Of a DNA stretch of 64,000 bases, positions 46,904 to 55,476 are shown one piece after another (position 1 is the first letter of the stretch; each line of letters starts with the position of its first letter). Origin of the DNA: Rubritalea profundi (GTDB taxonomy: Bacteria > Verrucomicrobiota > Verrucomicrobiia > Verrucomicrobiales > Akkermansiaceae); NCBI RefSeq assembly GCF_002954445.1, contig NZ_MQWA01000001.1, positions 2,444,248 through 2,508,247 of the forward strand, written 5' to 3'. Made by a program: the position numbers and the translations under genes. Below the pieces are notes generated by a model. That model worked only from the letters and a program-made list of their open reading frames with translations, had not been told where the DNA came from and made no database searches.

Positions 46904-48160
46904 ATGAGAATATTTAAAACACTAATTTTTGCAGGACTCTGCAGTCAGCTCACGCTCGCCGAAGAGGGCTTCATTGATCTTTTCAATGGCAAAGACCTCA
47001 CTGGCTGGACTGGTGAGGGGTATGCGGTAAAGGATGGGACCATCGTTTGCACGCCGAAGGGGAAGAACCTGATGACTAAAAAGGAGTACTCGAACTATGT
47101 GCTCGATTTTGAATTCAAATTGCCAGCTGGTGGCAACAATGGCCTGGGCGTTCATTACCCAGGTAAGGGGGATCCCGCCTATACTGGGCTCGAGCTGCAA
47201 ATTCTCGATGACACGCACCCAGAGTACGCCAAGCTCAAGGAATCACAATTCCATGGTGGCCTTTATAAGGTACAGGCAGCCAAGCATGGCCACCTCAAGC
47301 CAGTAGGCGAGTGGAATAAGCAGCGCGTGGTTGTCAATGGTAACCATGTGGCGATCGAACTCAATGGTGTTGTCATCAATGATGCGAACCTCGACGAGCT
47401 GGCTAAGAAATTTCCAAAGCACGTGGGCGTAAAGCGTCGCTCAGGCTTTATTGCATTCTGCGGCCATGGAGATCCAGTGGCATTTCGAAATATTAAGATC
47501 AAGGATACTAGTTTGGTGAAAGTAGATCTCACCGGTTTCAAAGCACTCTACGATGGCAAGAGCCTGGGTGGCTGGAAACAAGAGCCAGGGCACGAAGGTC
47601 ACTGGCAGCCACGCGGCGATGTGCTTTACTACGACAGTAAATCCACCGCCAAGGACAAGAATCTCTGGACTGAGAAGAGCTATAAGAATTTCACCATGGT
47701 GTTTGATTGGCGTTGGGCTGAGACATCTGCCAAGCGACTCGATCGTCCAGTGCTGGACCCCGCGACGGGCGAGACAAAGAAGGATGCCAATGGTAAGCCA
47801 ATATCAAAGAATGTGATCGAGCTTGATAGTGGGATCTACCTACGTGGCAACAATCGTTCACAAGTCAACCTCTGGAACTGGCCTTGTGGCTCAGGTGAGG
47901 TTTACGGATACCGCATGAATCGTAAATTTAGCCAAGAGATCCGAGCAGCACTCACACCTAAAGTCCCAGCAGACAATCCGATTGGCGCATGGAACCGTAT
48001 GGCGATCACGCTCAATGGAGACCGTTTGACTGTGATGCTCAATGGCAAGACAGTGATTGAGAACGCTCAACTCCCTGACGTTCCATCTGAAGGACCAATC
48101 GCTCTGCAGCACCACGGAAGTGCTCTTGAGTTCCGTAACCTATCCATCAAAGAACTTTAA
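46904..48160 (+). CDS. Two-domain DUF1080 protein (3-keto-disaccharide hydrolase-like)
   Basis: The 418-aa protein has a signal peptide ending near SQLTLAEE and two DUF1080 (concanavalin-like) domains. The first (about residues 22-200) has FIDLFNGKDLTGWTGEGYAV and GGNNGLGVHYPG. The second (205-415) has FKALYDGKSLGGWKQ and ends with LEFRNLSIKEL. DUF1080 proteins include hydrolases that cleave 3-keto-glycosides made by Gfo/Idh-type oxidases. It starts the six-gene operon and is followed by a Gfo/Idh oxidoreductase after 11 bp. The start at ATG 46904 gives the signal peptide; the frame upstream overlaps the pyrB leader. Confidence 0.88.
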   Translation: MRIFKTLIFAGLCSQLTLAEEGFIDLFNGKDLTGWTGEGYAVKDGTIVCTPKGKNLMTKKEYSNYVLDFEFKLPAGGNNGLGVHYPGKGDPAYTGLELQILDDTHPEYAKLKESQFHGGLYKVQAAKHGHLKPVGEWNKQRVVVNGNHVAIELNGVVINDANLDELAKKFPKHVGVKRRSGFIAFCGHGDPVAFRNIKIKDTSLVKVDLTGFKALYDGKSLGGWKQEPGHEGHWQPRGDVLYYDSKSTAKDKNLWTEKSYKNFTMVFDWRWAETSAKRLDRPVLDPATGETKKDANGKPISKNVIELDSGIYLRGNNRSQVNLWNWPCGSGEVYGYRMNRKFSQEIRAALTPKVPADNPIGAWNRMAITLNGDRLTVMLNGKTVIENAQLPDVPSEGPIALQHHGSALEFRNLSIKEL

Positions 48161-48171
48161 AAACACCTATT

Positions 48172-49497
48172 ATGTCAGATCAACAACCATCAAACGAAGA
48201 GTCTAAGTCTACGCGACGTGATTTCGTAAAAAAAGCATCAATCGGCACTGCCGCACTGGGGCTTAGCCCGTTAGTATTCCCATCGCTTAGCGCCGCTGAC
48301 GGAGCTGGAAAGAAAAAGCTTAAAGTAGGAGTCGTCGGCCTAGGTGGCCGAGGAGCTGGAGCAGTGAGAGATATCTTGACCGCTGATCCAGATACTATCC
48401 TCTGGGCTGTTGGTGATATCTTTGATGATCGCATGAAAAAAGTGAGCGGTATCGAGAAGAAATTCTCTGGTCGTGTCGATACAGGCGGTGGCAAGCGTCA
48501 CTTTGTCGGTTTTGATGCCTATCAAAAAGTGATCGATAGTGGAGTTGATATTATTTTGCTGACGACTACGCCAGTTTTCCGTCCGTTGCACTTTAAGGCT
48601 GCAGTGGATGCAGGAAAGCATGTCTTTATTGAGAAGCCATTCGCGCTAGATATTCCAGGACTTAAAAGCGTCATGGATAGCGCTAAGAAGGCTCAGAGCA
48701 ATGGACAGTCAGTTCTCACAGGTCTAGTTTGGCGCTATAGCTCTGCCCTTATGGAGATGCACAAGCGCATTCAAGGTGGTGAGATTGGCGACGTGCTCTC
48801 CACCTCTTCGTCCTACTGTGGTGGCGGAAGACCAAATAAAATGCCTGATATCAAGTTCAAGCCCGCGAGCATGTCTGATATGGAATGGTCGCTTAGGTAT
48901 TGGCAAAACTTTGTCGAATTAGGTGGTGACGGAACCTTGGAGTACATGATTCACGGAATTGACCGGATGTCTTGGGCTATGGGAGATACTCTTCCAGCCA
49001 GGTGTTTTGCTAATGGAGGAAACATCATACCAGTAGAAGCCGCGAACGCCTGGGATCAGTTTACCCTTCGCTACGAATATGCAGATGGACGCGTGGCAGA
49101 CTTCTTCGGTCGTCAGATTCCTGGCACCTACGCAGCTAGCGGTGATGTAATCACAGGTAGTAAAGGTCATGCTATTGCAAAAGGGCAGAATGTCTCTCTA
49201 GTTCGTGATGGTAAGACCATCTGGAAAAGCTCAGGTGGACTTGGCTACGTGAATGAGCACAAGATCTTTACTGAGCACATTCGCAAGGGGAAGGTTTATA
49301 ACGACGTGATCGATAAGTTCGATATTACACACGCCATCTGTATAATGGGACGCACAGCCGGCTACACAGGAGCGTTGCTCACTGATAAGCAAATTATGAG
49401 TTCCAAAGATGTGTTTGTTGAGTCTAAAGGGCTCAACTTTGACACTCCATTTACAGCGCGCAAATCACCAATCCCTGGTAAAACAAAATTTATTTAA
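48172..49497 (+). CDS. Tat-exported Gfo/Idh/MocA-family oxidoreductase
   Basis: The 441-aa protein has a Tat signal, STRRDFVKKASIGTAALG. It then has the Rossmann-type start KLKVGVVGLGGRGAGAV and the conserved HVFIEKPFALDIPG. Such exported members keep a tightly bound nicotinamide cofactor and can oxidise sugars or keto-sugars in the periplasm. With the DUF1080 gene before it and a second, cytoplasmic Gfo/Idh gene in the same operon, a role in a 3-keto-sugar pathway is likely. The substrate is unknown. Confidence 0.9.
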   Translation: MSDQQPSNEESKSTRRDFVKKASIGTAALGLSPLVFPSLSAADGAGKKKLKVGVVGLGGRGAGAVRDILTADPDTILWAVGDIFDDRMKKVSGIEKKFSGRVDTGGGKRHFVGFDAYQKVIDSGVDIILLTTTPVFRPLHFKAAVDAGKHVFIEKPFALDIPGLKSVMDSAKKAQSNGQSVLTGLVWRYSSALMEMHKRIQGGEIGDVLSTSSSYCGGGRPNKMPDIKFKPASMSDMEWSLRYWQNFVELGGDGTLEYMIHGIDRMSWAMGDTLPARCFANGGNIIPVEAANAWDQFTLRYEYADGRVADFFGRQIPGTYAASGDVITGSKGHAIAKGQNVSLVRDGKTIWKSSGGLGYVNEHKIFTEHIRKGKVYNDVIDKFDITHAICIMGRTAGYTGALLTDKQIMSSKDVFVESKGLNFDTPFTARKSPIPGKTKFI

Positions 49498-49501
49498 GTG
49501 A

Positions 49502-50635
49502 ATGATTAAGTTAGAAATTAACTCTAGCAGGGCAATTTTAGCGATCTCAGCACTAGCCGCACTTTGTGTTGGTGCTGAGACTGTGGACGCAGCTCAACCC
49601 GTTGCTGATATCAAACCAGCTCTCGCTAAAGGTGATTTCGACGAGGAGCAAATGCGCCTAGCTCAAGTCATTCACAAGCGCGTCACTGACTATCAGCAAA
49701 TAAAGAATAAGGTCAACAATAGTACGGAAAAGCCCTTTATCGCGTATAAAAAGACGCTTAATTCGGGAGCGCAGTTTGAGATGTTACCGGTCAAAGCTGG
49801 TAGTTTCACTTGGAAAGGTGAGAAGGAGGGTGACACTCTAGAAGTGGATCTCTCTGCCTTCTGGATGGGCAAAGCCGAAGTTACATGGGAAGAGTATGAT
49901 CCCTTTATGTACTCCGTGCTACCACGGACGAAAGACGGCCAATTGCCTGATTTTATGCGAGAGCAAATCAAAGGTGATCTCGACTTCCTGGCTCGTCCCA
50001 CAACTCCCTACCACCCCATGACATTTGGCATGGCTCGTGATGGTCATCCCGCAATAGGCATGACTCAGCATGCAGCTAACAAATATTGTCAATGGATCAG
50101 CTTCCAAACTGGCCACTTCTACCGACTTCCTACTGAAGCCGAGTGGGAATATGCCTGCCGTGCTGGCAGTAAAACTAAATACAGCTGGGGAGACGATCCT
50201 GCAGATGCGAGTAAATATGCATGGCTCGCAGGTGAAGCTGGCTCACATTATCAAAAGCCCGCTCAGAAAAAACCCAATGCTTGGGGGTTTTATGACATGC
50301 ATGGCAATGTGCTAGAGTGGACTCTTGATCAATACGTTCCGAATAGGCAGGCCCATTTTGGTAAGAAGAAGGTAGTCAATCCATGGGTGAAAGCAACCAA
50401 GCCATACCCACATGTCGCGAAGGGTGGGTTTTGGAAGCTGCCGCTCAATGACGTGCAAGCGTCAGCGCGCCTGCAATCAGATCCAATCTGGAAAAAAGAT
50501 GACCCACAAGGCCCTAAAAGCCAATGGTATCATACTCGTGAACCCTATCCAGGAATACGTATCGTTCGCCCACGTAAAATACCGACTGCAGAAGAAATGT
50601 ATCACTACTGGAATTCTGGTGTAGCAGAGGACTAA
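49502..50635 (+). CDS. FGE-sulfatase-like (SUMF1 fold) protein, likely non-catalytic
   Basis: The 377-aa protein has a signal peptide (about residues 1-30) and a formylglycine-generating-enzyme-type fold. Motifs include FWMGKAEVTWEEYDPFM, AANKYCQWISFQTG, RLPTEAEWEYACRAG and WGFYDMHGNVLEWTLDQY. The Cys pair that bacterial FGEs need in the C-terminal part is not seen: the region from AKGGFWKLP to GIRIVRPR has none. It may bind glycans or proteins rather than make formylglycine. It follows the Gfo/Idh gene with a 4-bp gap. Confidence 0.85.
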   Translation: MIKLEINSSRAILAISALAALCVGAETVDAAQPVADIKPALAKGDFDEEQMRLAQVIHKRVTDYQQIKNKVNNSTEKPFIAYKKTLNSGAQFEMLPVKAGSFTWKGEKEGDTLEVDLSAFWMGKAEVTWEEYDPFMYSVLPRTKDGQLPDFMREQIKGDLDFLARPTTPYHPMTFGMARDGHPAIGMTQHAANKYCQWISFQTGHFYRLPTEAEWEYACRAGSKTKYSWGDDPADASKYAWLAGEAGSHYQKPAQKKPNAWGFYDMHGNVLEWTLDQYVPNRQAHFGKKKVVNPWVKATKPYPHVAKGGFWKLPLNDVQASARLQSDPIWKKDDPQGPKSQWYHTREPYPGIRIVRPRKIPTAEEMYHYWNSGVAED

Positions 50636-50700
50636 TTACAAAACGCAGGTCAGAGGGTGATGATTTGGCTGCAATGTAGCTATCGCCAAGTTAGAAATAC

Positions 50701-51696
50701 ATGAGAAGAATCACACCTATCCCCCTCTTTCTCTGTCTATCAGTTCTCAGCTGTAGTCCAAGGGAGGAGGAATCATCAAGTCCGCCTCCTAGATCAGAGC
50801 TGAAAAGGTGCAGTTATTCAGCCCCTCATTTAGGCACCATGGTGCGTCTCGTTTTCTATTCTGAGGAGAAAGAGCATGCTGATACATTAGCTAAGAGTTG
50901 TTTTCAACGAGTCAAAGATTTAGACACCATACTTTCTGACTATCGTGCAGATAGCGAAGTCAGCGAACTGTGCGCAAAACCTATAGGGAAAGCGCACAAG
51001 GTAAGTGATGCACTTTTCTCAGTGATTGCTCAAGCTCAGGCCATTTCGGCAAAATCTAACGGAGCATTTGATGTCACCCTCGGTAAGCACACCCAGGCAT
51101 GGAGAGAGCTAACCATGCTGGAAAATCCCTCGGTGGGAGCTCCGAGCTATCGAGATCTCATTCTCGACCACGATAAGAAAGCCATCACTCTGCAAAAGTC
51201 GCTAAAAATTGACCTAGGAGGCATCGGTAAAGGATACATAGGAGATCAACTTATGGATATTCTTAAAGGAGCTGGAATCACCCATGCCGCAATCATTGTC
51301 GGTGGTGAGACAGTCCTCGCTGCAGCTCCTCCAGAAAAAAAAGGTTGGCACATTGGCATTGAAGATCCAGAACATAAGGTCATCGGTAAAATAGTGTTAG
51401 CGAACACGGCTCTATCCACCTCTGGTGATAGTTATCAATTTTTCGAAGCCGACGGCAAACGCCAATCTCACCTCATTGACCCCGCTACTAAGCAAAGTAA
51501 AATCAATCGCCTCAACGTGACGACCATAGCCCCCACCGCGATGGAGTCTGATGCCTGGGCCACAGCCCTACGAATCTTGCCCACAGAAGAAGCCGTCAGA
51601 ATTGCCAACAAAGAGCCCCAGCTAGAGGTTCTATTTATTCCCTATCAGCAAAACACTAGCAGCACCAAAAACTTTCCAACACTACAGCTACCATGA
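50701..51696 (+). CDS. apbE: ApbE family FAD:protein FMN transferase (lipoprotein)
   Basis: The 331-aa protein has a lipoprotein signal with SVLSC. It then has an ApbE core: LGTMVRLVFYSEE, ILSDYRADSEVSELC, KSNGAFDVTLGKHTQAW, KIDLGGIGKGYIGDQLMD, and the catalytic-site region LIDPATKQ, as H-L-I-D-P. ApbE attaches FMN to Thr or Ser in target proteins outside the cytoplasm. No FMN-bind domain or Nqr/Rnf subunit lies nearby, so its target in this operon is open. It overlaps the MFS gene by 4 bp. Confidence 0.9.
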   Translation: MRRITPIPLFLCLSVLSCSPREEESSSPPPRSELKRCSYSAPHLGTMVRLVFYSEEKEHADTLAKSCFQRVKDLDTILSDYRADSEVSELCAKPIGKAHKVSDALFSVIAQAQAISAKSNGAFDVTLGKHTQAWRELTMLENPSVGAPSYRDLILDHDKKAITLQKSLKIDLGGIGKGYIGDQLMDILKGAGITHAAIIVGGETVLAAAPPEKKGWHIGIEDPEHKVIGKIVLANTALSTSGDSYQFFEADGKRQSHLIDPATKQSKINRLNVTTIAPTAMESDAWATALRILPTEEAVRIANKEPQLEVLFIPYQQNTSSTKNFPTLQLP

Positions 51697-53105
51697 GCAG
51701 CACAGAAAACAAAAATAACTACAGTAAACTCTCAATCATGATGTTCCTGCAATTCTTTGCATGGGGATCATGGTTCGCAACTCTCAAACCAGCTCTAAAT
51801 GCGCATGATCTAGGAAGCATTATTGGTGGCGCTTATGGGAGTGCTCCACTCGCTGCTATTTTTGCTCCGCTTTTCTTAGGTCTAGTAGCGGATCGATTTT
51901 TCCCATCTGAAAAAGTAATGGGCGTTCTTCTAGTGATTGGAGGAGTAATAATGAGTTATATTGCAATTATTGCTCCAGAAGGAGCTTCCCAAGGTCCCTT
52001 GATTGTAAATTTGATGATTGCTTACATGTTCTGCTACATGCCGACTCTGGGCTTGGGTAATACGATCACCTTCACCCACCTCCCTCAGGAACTGTTCCCT
52101 AAGGCTAGAGTCTGGGGGACGATAGGCTGGATTGTTGCTGGTCTAGTTATTGGCTTTGTCGGGTGGTCAATCTCGTTGAATATTTTCTGGTTGGCAGCAG
52201 CATCAACGTTGCTTCTAGGGCTATTTAGTTTCACTTTGCCTCACACTCCCGCTCCAGCCAAGGGGCAGGCGGTAAATATTCGATCATTGTTAATGTTTGA
52301 TGCGTTCAAGCTGCTCAAAGATAAATCGTTCGCGGTCTTTGCAATCTGTTCGACTCTTATTTGTATTCCGCTGGCTTACTATTACGGACAGACTGCTGAT
52401 TTCTTAACTGCAGCAGGCTATAAAGAATCTGGATCGACCATGACAATTGGTCAGATGTCCGAAATCATATTCATGTTATTGATTCCGTTTTTCTTCCGGA
52501 AGCTTGGAGTAAAAAAGATGCTACTCATTGGTATGGGGTGTTGGGTGGCGCGGTACGCTCTGTTTGCTGCTGGAGCATCAAATCAAATTGCTTGGATGTT
52601 GTTATTGGGTGTGGCTCTGCACGGTATTTGTTACGACTTCTTCTTCGTTACAGGATTTATTTACACTGACAAGAAGGCCCCTAAAGAAGTGCGAGGTCAG
52701 GCTCAGAGTTTGATCGTATTTCTCACGCAGGGAATAGGAATGTTTATTGGTTATGCATTTGCTTTTGGTGGAGGGAATTGGCCATTCACAAAAATCTCTC
52801 TCCCGGCCCTTCCTAACACTTTCGTCCAAAATGGAGAAACATATGGAACTCCGCCATCAGCTGAACTCGTTACGAGTATCGCTAAGATTAAAGAAGGTGA
52901 GCCAAGTAAAAATACGCTAGAGCAATTGGCTGACATGTTTGGTAAAGGTTACTCCGATTTAGTAGACACTGACCTCATTAGTTCAAATATGGCTGACTGG
53001 AGCAACTACTGGATTTTCCCAGCTATCATGGCCGCTGTCATTTTTGTCATCTTTGGACTCACATTTTGGGACAAAGTGAAAACTGACGACGAACCTCAAG
53101 ACTAA
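51693..53105 (+). CDS. MFS transporter of the nucleoside:H+ symporter type
   Basis: The 470-aa protein has 12 predicted membrane segments and NupG-type features: MFLQFFAWGSWFATL near the start, GSAPLAAIFAPLFLGLVADR, an internal ARVWGTIGWIVAG and YDFFFVTGFIYTDKKAP late. Members in Bacteroidetes and Verrucomicrobia often travel with Gfo/Idh and DUF1080 genes and probably take up sugars or glycosides. A 70-residue loop with EGEPSKNTLEQLADMFGKG precedes the last membrane segment. The ATGA overlap shows translational coupling to apbE. Confidence 0.88.
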   Translation: MSSTENKNNYSKLSIMMFLQFFAWGSWFATLKPALNAHDLGSIIGGAYGSAPLAAIFAPLFLGLVADRFFPSEKVMGVLLVIGGVIMSYIAIIAPEGASQGPLIVNLMIAYMFCYMPTLGLGNTITFTHLPQELFPKARVWGTIGWIVAGLVIGFVGWSISLNIFWLAAASTLLLGLFSFTLPHTPAPAKGQAVNIRSLLMFDAFKLLKDKSFAVFAICSTLICIPLAYYYGQTADFLTAAGYKESGSTMTIGQMSEIIFMLLIPFFFRKLGVKKMLLIGMGCWVARYALFAAGASNQIAWMLLLGVALHGICYDFFFVTGFIYTDKKAPKEVRGQAQSLIVFLTQGIGMFIGYAFAFGGGNWPFTKISLPALPNTFVQNGETYGTPPSAELVTSIAKIKEGEPSKNTLEQLADMFGKGYSDLVDTDLISSNMADWSNYWIFPAIMAAVIFVIFGLTFWDKVKTDDEPQD

Positions 53106-53131
53106 TTTTAAAATACACACACTAAACAATT

Positions 53132-54202
53132 ATGATCAAAATTCTATGCGCAGGTGCAGGCAATATGGGACGTTCCCATGCCTTGGCGTACCACAATATT
53201 CCTGAGTTCGAGATCGTCGGTATCTGCACACGTTCTGCTGGATCTCGCGAGAAGCTCAATGAAGAACTTGGTGGAGGTTACGCGCTCTACGATGATTTCT
53301 ACAAGGCACTCAAAGAGACCAAGCCGGATGCTGTTTCCATCTCAACTTACCCAGACACTCATGCACTATTTGCTAAAGCTGCCTTTGAAGCTGGCTGTGA
53401 TGTGTTCATCGAGAAGCCGCTAGCTGAGACTGTGGAAGAAGCGCAGGAAATTGTCGATTCAGCGAAGGCCAATGGCCGCAAGTTGGTGATTGGTTACATC
53501 CTACGGCATCATCCATCGTGGCAAAAATTCATCGAGATGTCGCACGACCTCGGCAAGCCGCTAGTGATGCGGATGAACCTCAACCAGCAATCTTTCGGAG
53601 ACAACTGGGAGACGCATAAGAATCTCATGTCCTCTATCAGCCCGATCGTTGACTGTGGTGTCCACTACGTCGATGTCATGTGCCAGATGACTCGTTCCAA
53701 GCCGGTGCGCGTTGCTGGACTAGGTGCGCGTCTTTCCGATGAAATACCTGAAGGTAAAATCAACTACGGTCACCTACAGGTGACTTTCGAAGACGGATCA
53801 GTTGGTTGGTATGAAGCAGGCTGGGGTCCAATGATGTCTGAGACGGCTTTCTTCGTGAAAGATGTCGTAGGGCCTAAGGGCTGCGTGACTATCGAAGCGA
53901 AAGAGGCTGCCGGTGAAGGCGCTTCTTCCGATGTCGATGCGCATACCAAGACAAATACTCTGCGCCGCCACTTCGCTGAGCTCGATGCTAACAACCAATT
54001 TGTCAAGAAAGACGTCTGGGAGGAAACCGGCGACGAACCGGATCACGATGAGCTTTGCCAGCGCGAGCAGTTGTTCCTGCTTGATGCTATTCAAAACGAT
54101 GTGGATCTAACCGACCACATGGATGATGCTATCAACTCCATGAAGATCGTGGAAGCTGCAGACAAATCCTTTCGCACAGGAGAGATCGTGCACCTCGACT
54201 AG
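53132..54202 (+). CDS. Gfo/Idh/MocA-family oxidoreductase (cytoplasmic)
   Basis: The 356-aa protein starts KILCAGAGNMGRSHALAY and has a conserved CDVFIEKPLAET, then the C-terminal dehydrogenase domain with QSFGDNWETHKN and PIVDCGVHYVDVMCQM. There is no signal peptide, unlike the Tat-exported Gfo/Idh protein earlier in the operon. It may reverse or complete the keto-sugar oxidation inside the cell. It is last in the operon and is followed by a strong terminator. Confidence 0.88.
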   Translation: MIKILCAGAGNMGRSHALAYHNIPEFEIVGICTRSAGSREKLNEELGGGYALYDDFYKALKETKPDAVSISTYPDTHALFAKAAFEAGCDVFIEKPLAETVEEAQEIVDSAKANGRKLVIGYILRHHPSWQKFIEMSHDLGKPLVMRMNLNQQSFGDNWETHKNLMSSISPIVDCGVHYVDVMCQMTRSKPVRVAGLGARLSDEIPEGKINYGHLQVTFEDGSVGWYEAGWGPMMSETAFFVKDVVGPKGCVTIEAKEAAGEGASSDVDAHTKTNTLRRHFAELDANNQFVKKDVWEETGDEPDHDELCQREQLFLLDAIQNDVDLTDHMDDAINSMKIVEAADKSFRTGEIVHLD

Positions 54203-54223
54203 TATTCAGGCATTTCCACTTTC

Positions 54224-54262
54224 ATGGCCTCATCCGATCATCGGATGAGGCCATTGCTTTTT
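54224..54262 (+). terminator. Terminator of the keto-sugar operon
   Basis: A perfect 15-bp inverted repeat ATGGCCTCATCCGAT/ATCGGATGAGGCCAT with a single C between, followed by TGCTTTTT, 21 nt past the last stop. Confidence 0.92.
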
Positions 54263-54308
54263 CTGGAGGAATCGATTACTCCATGGTTGAGAATTTTAGA
54301 AAAACAAA

Positions 54309-55220
54309 ATGGGACTAGGAAGAATAGCAATTGTGGGAGCTGGGGCGGTGGGCTCGTATTACGGAGCACGACTGGCGCGGGCAGGGGAGGATGTGACGTT
54401 TCTGCTGCGTTCAGATTACGAGCATGTGAAAGAGCACGGGCTCGAAGTGCGCAGTGTGGCTGGGGATTTTTATCTCGATGACGTCCAGTGTGCTCAAAGC
54501 TCTGAAGAAATTGGGCCAGTGGATCTTGTGATCGTGGCTTGGAAGACTACATCAAATGCTATGGCTCATGAGGTGATCTCGCCATTGCTGGGCCCCGATA
54601 CTGCCATTATCACCTTGCAGAATGGTCTGGGGAATTGTGAGCACCTAGCAGATCTATTCGGAGCTGAGAGAATTATGGCGGGCCTTTGTTTTGTTTGTAT
54701 CAACCGCCTGAGTCTAGGTGTGGTCTCTCACACAGCCTCAGGTCTGATCCGCATCGGTGAATTTGTGGGAGGGAAAAGTGCGAGGCTGGAGAAAGTGGCG
54801 GAAGTTTTCAGTGGTGCTCATTTCCCTTGTGAAGCCGTTGATTCTTTGGAGAAAGCTCTCTGGATGAAGTTGGTGTGGAACGTGCCATTCAATGGTTTAG
54901 CAATTGCTGAAGGTGGGGTGGATACGGCTGTGTTGTTACATGAGCGAGGTCTAGAAGCAAAGGTGCGAGCAATCATGGCCGAGGTGGTTGCTGTGGCGGC
55001 AGCTCTTGGGCATACCATCCCGCAGAGTTTTATCGATCACCAGGTGGAGATTACCTTGCCGATGGGGGCCTATCGTCCCTCCAGTATGATTGACTTTGTG
55101 GAAGGTCGACCAGTTGAGTTCGAGGCGATTTGGGAAACTCCACTTGCCGTGGCTCATCGATTAGAAGTTCCGGTGCCTGAGATGGAGGAGTTGGCAGTCC
55201 GAATAGAGGCTGTATTGTAA
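54309..55220 (+). CDS. panE: 2-dehydropantoate 2-reductase-like protein
   Basis: The 303-aa protein has the ketopantoate reductase pattern: IAIVGAGAVGSYYGARLARAG, VIVAWKTTSNA, ITLQNGLGN, a Lys-bearing helix ALWMKLVWNVPFNG and a C-terminal SMIDFVEGRPVEFEAIW. These residues cover NADPH binding and the catalytic Lys. PanE supplies pantoate for coenzyme A. Some relatives act on other 2-keto acids, so the symbol is a family-level call. It starts 47 bp after the operon terminator. Confidence 0.88.
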   Translation: MGLGRIAIVGAGAVGSYYGARLARAGEDVTFLLRSDYEHVKEHGLEVRSVAGDFYLDDVQCAQSSEEIGPVDLVIVAWKTTSNAMAHEVISPLLGPDTAIITLQNGLGNCEHLADLFGAERIMAGLCFVCINRLSLGVVSHTASGLIRIGEFVGGKSARLEKVAEVFSGAHFPCEAVDSLEKALWMKLVWNVPFNGLAIAEGGVDTAVLLHERGLEAKVRAIMAEVVAVAAALGHTIPQSFIDHQVEITLPMGAYRPSSMIDFVEGRPVEFEAIWETPLAVAHRLEVPVPEMEELAVRIEAVL

Positions 55221-55256
55221 ATTGAAGCCAAAGTGGAGAGAGAAAAGGGCTGCCCC

Positions 55257-55367
55257 ATGAAAAAAACAAAAAACACGAGACAACCCCAAGTAGCTCCCGG
55301 ATGGGAACCAATGGTAAGATCGCCAGAATTGCTAAATAGTCAAGAGTTTGAAGTAAATTTCAGATAA
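55257..55367 (+). CDS. Possible small protein, 36 aa
   Basis: ATG 55257 opens 36 codons: a Lys-rich start MKKTKNTRQPQ, then GWEPMVRSPELLNSQEF, then a stop. It has a purine-rich upstream stretch (GTGGAGAGAGAAAAGGG, about 8 nt before the ATG). It lies alone in a gap of about 250 bp. No homology is recognised; it may be chance. Confidence 0.3.
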   Translation: MKKTKNTRQPQVAPGWEPMVRSPELLNSQEFEVNFR

Positions 55368-55476
55368 CTATTTTTGATATTTGGGTAACGGAGTTGTCAG
55401 GATTTACAGCTAAGGATTACGTAGAATTGTAGATAATCGGCTGGAAATTTTAGAGTGAACGTGGTTGTTAGGGTGC

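Noticed and set aside
47740-47785. D-P-A-T-G-E-T in the second DUF1080 domain as a possible ApbE flavinylation site
   Set aside because: The ApbE target motif needs Ala after Gly (S/T-G-A-T/S). Here it is Glu, so the match is not good enough.
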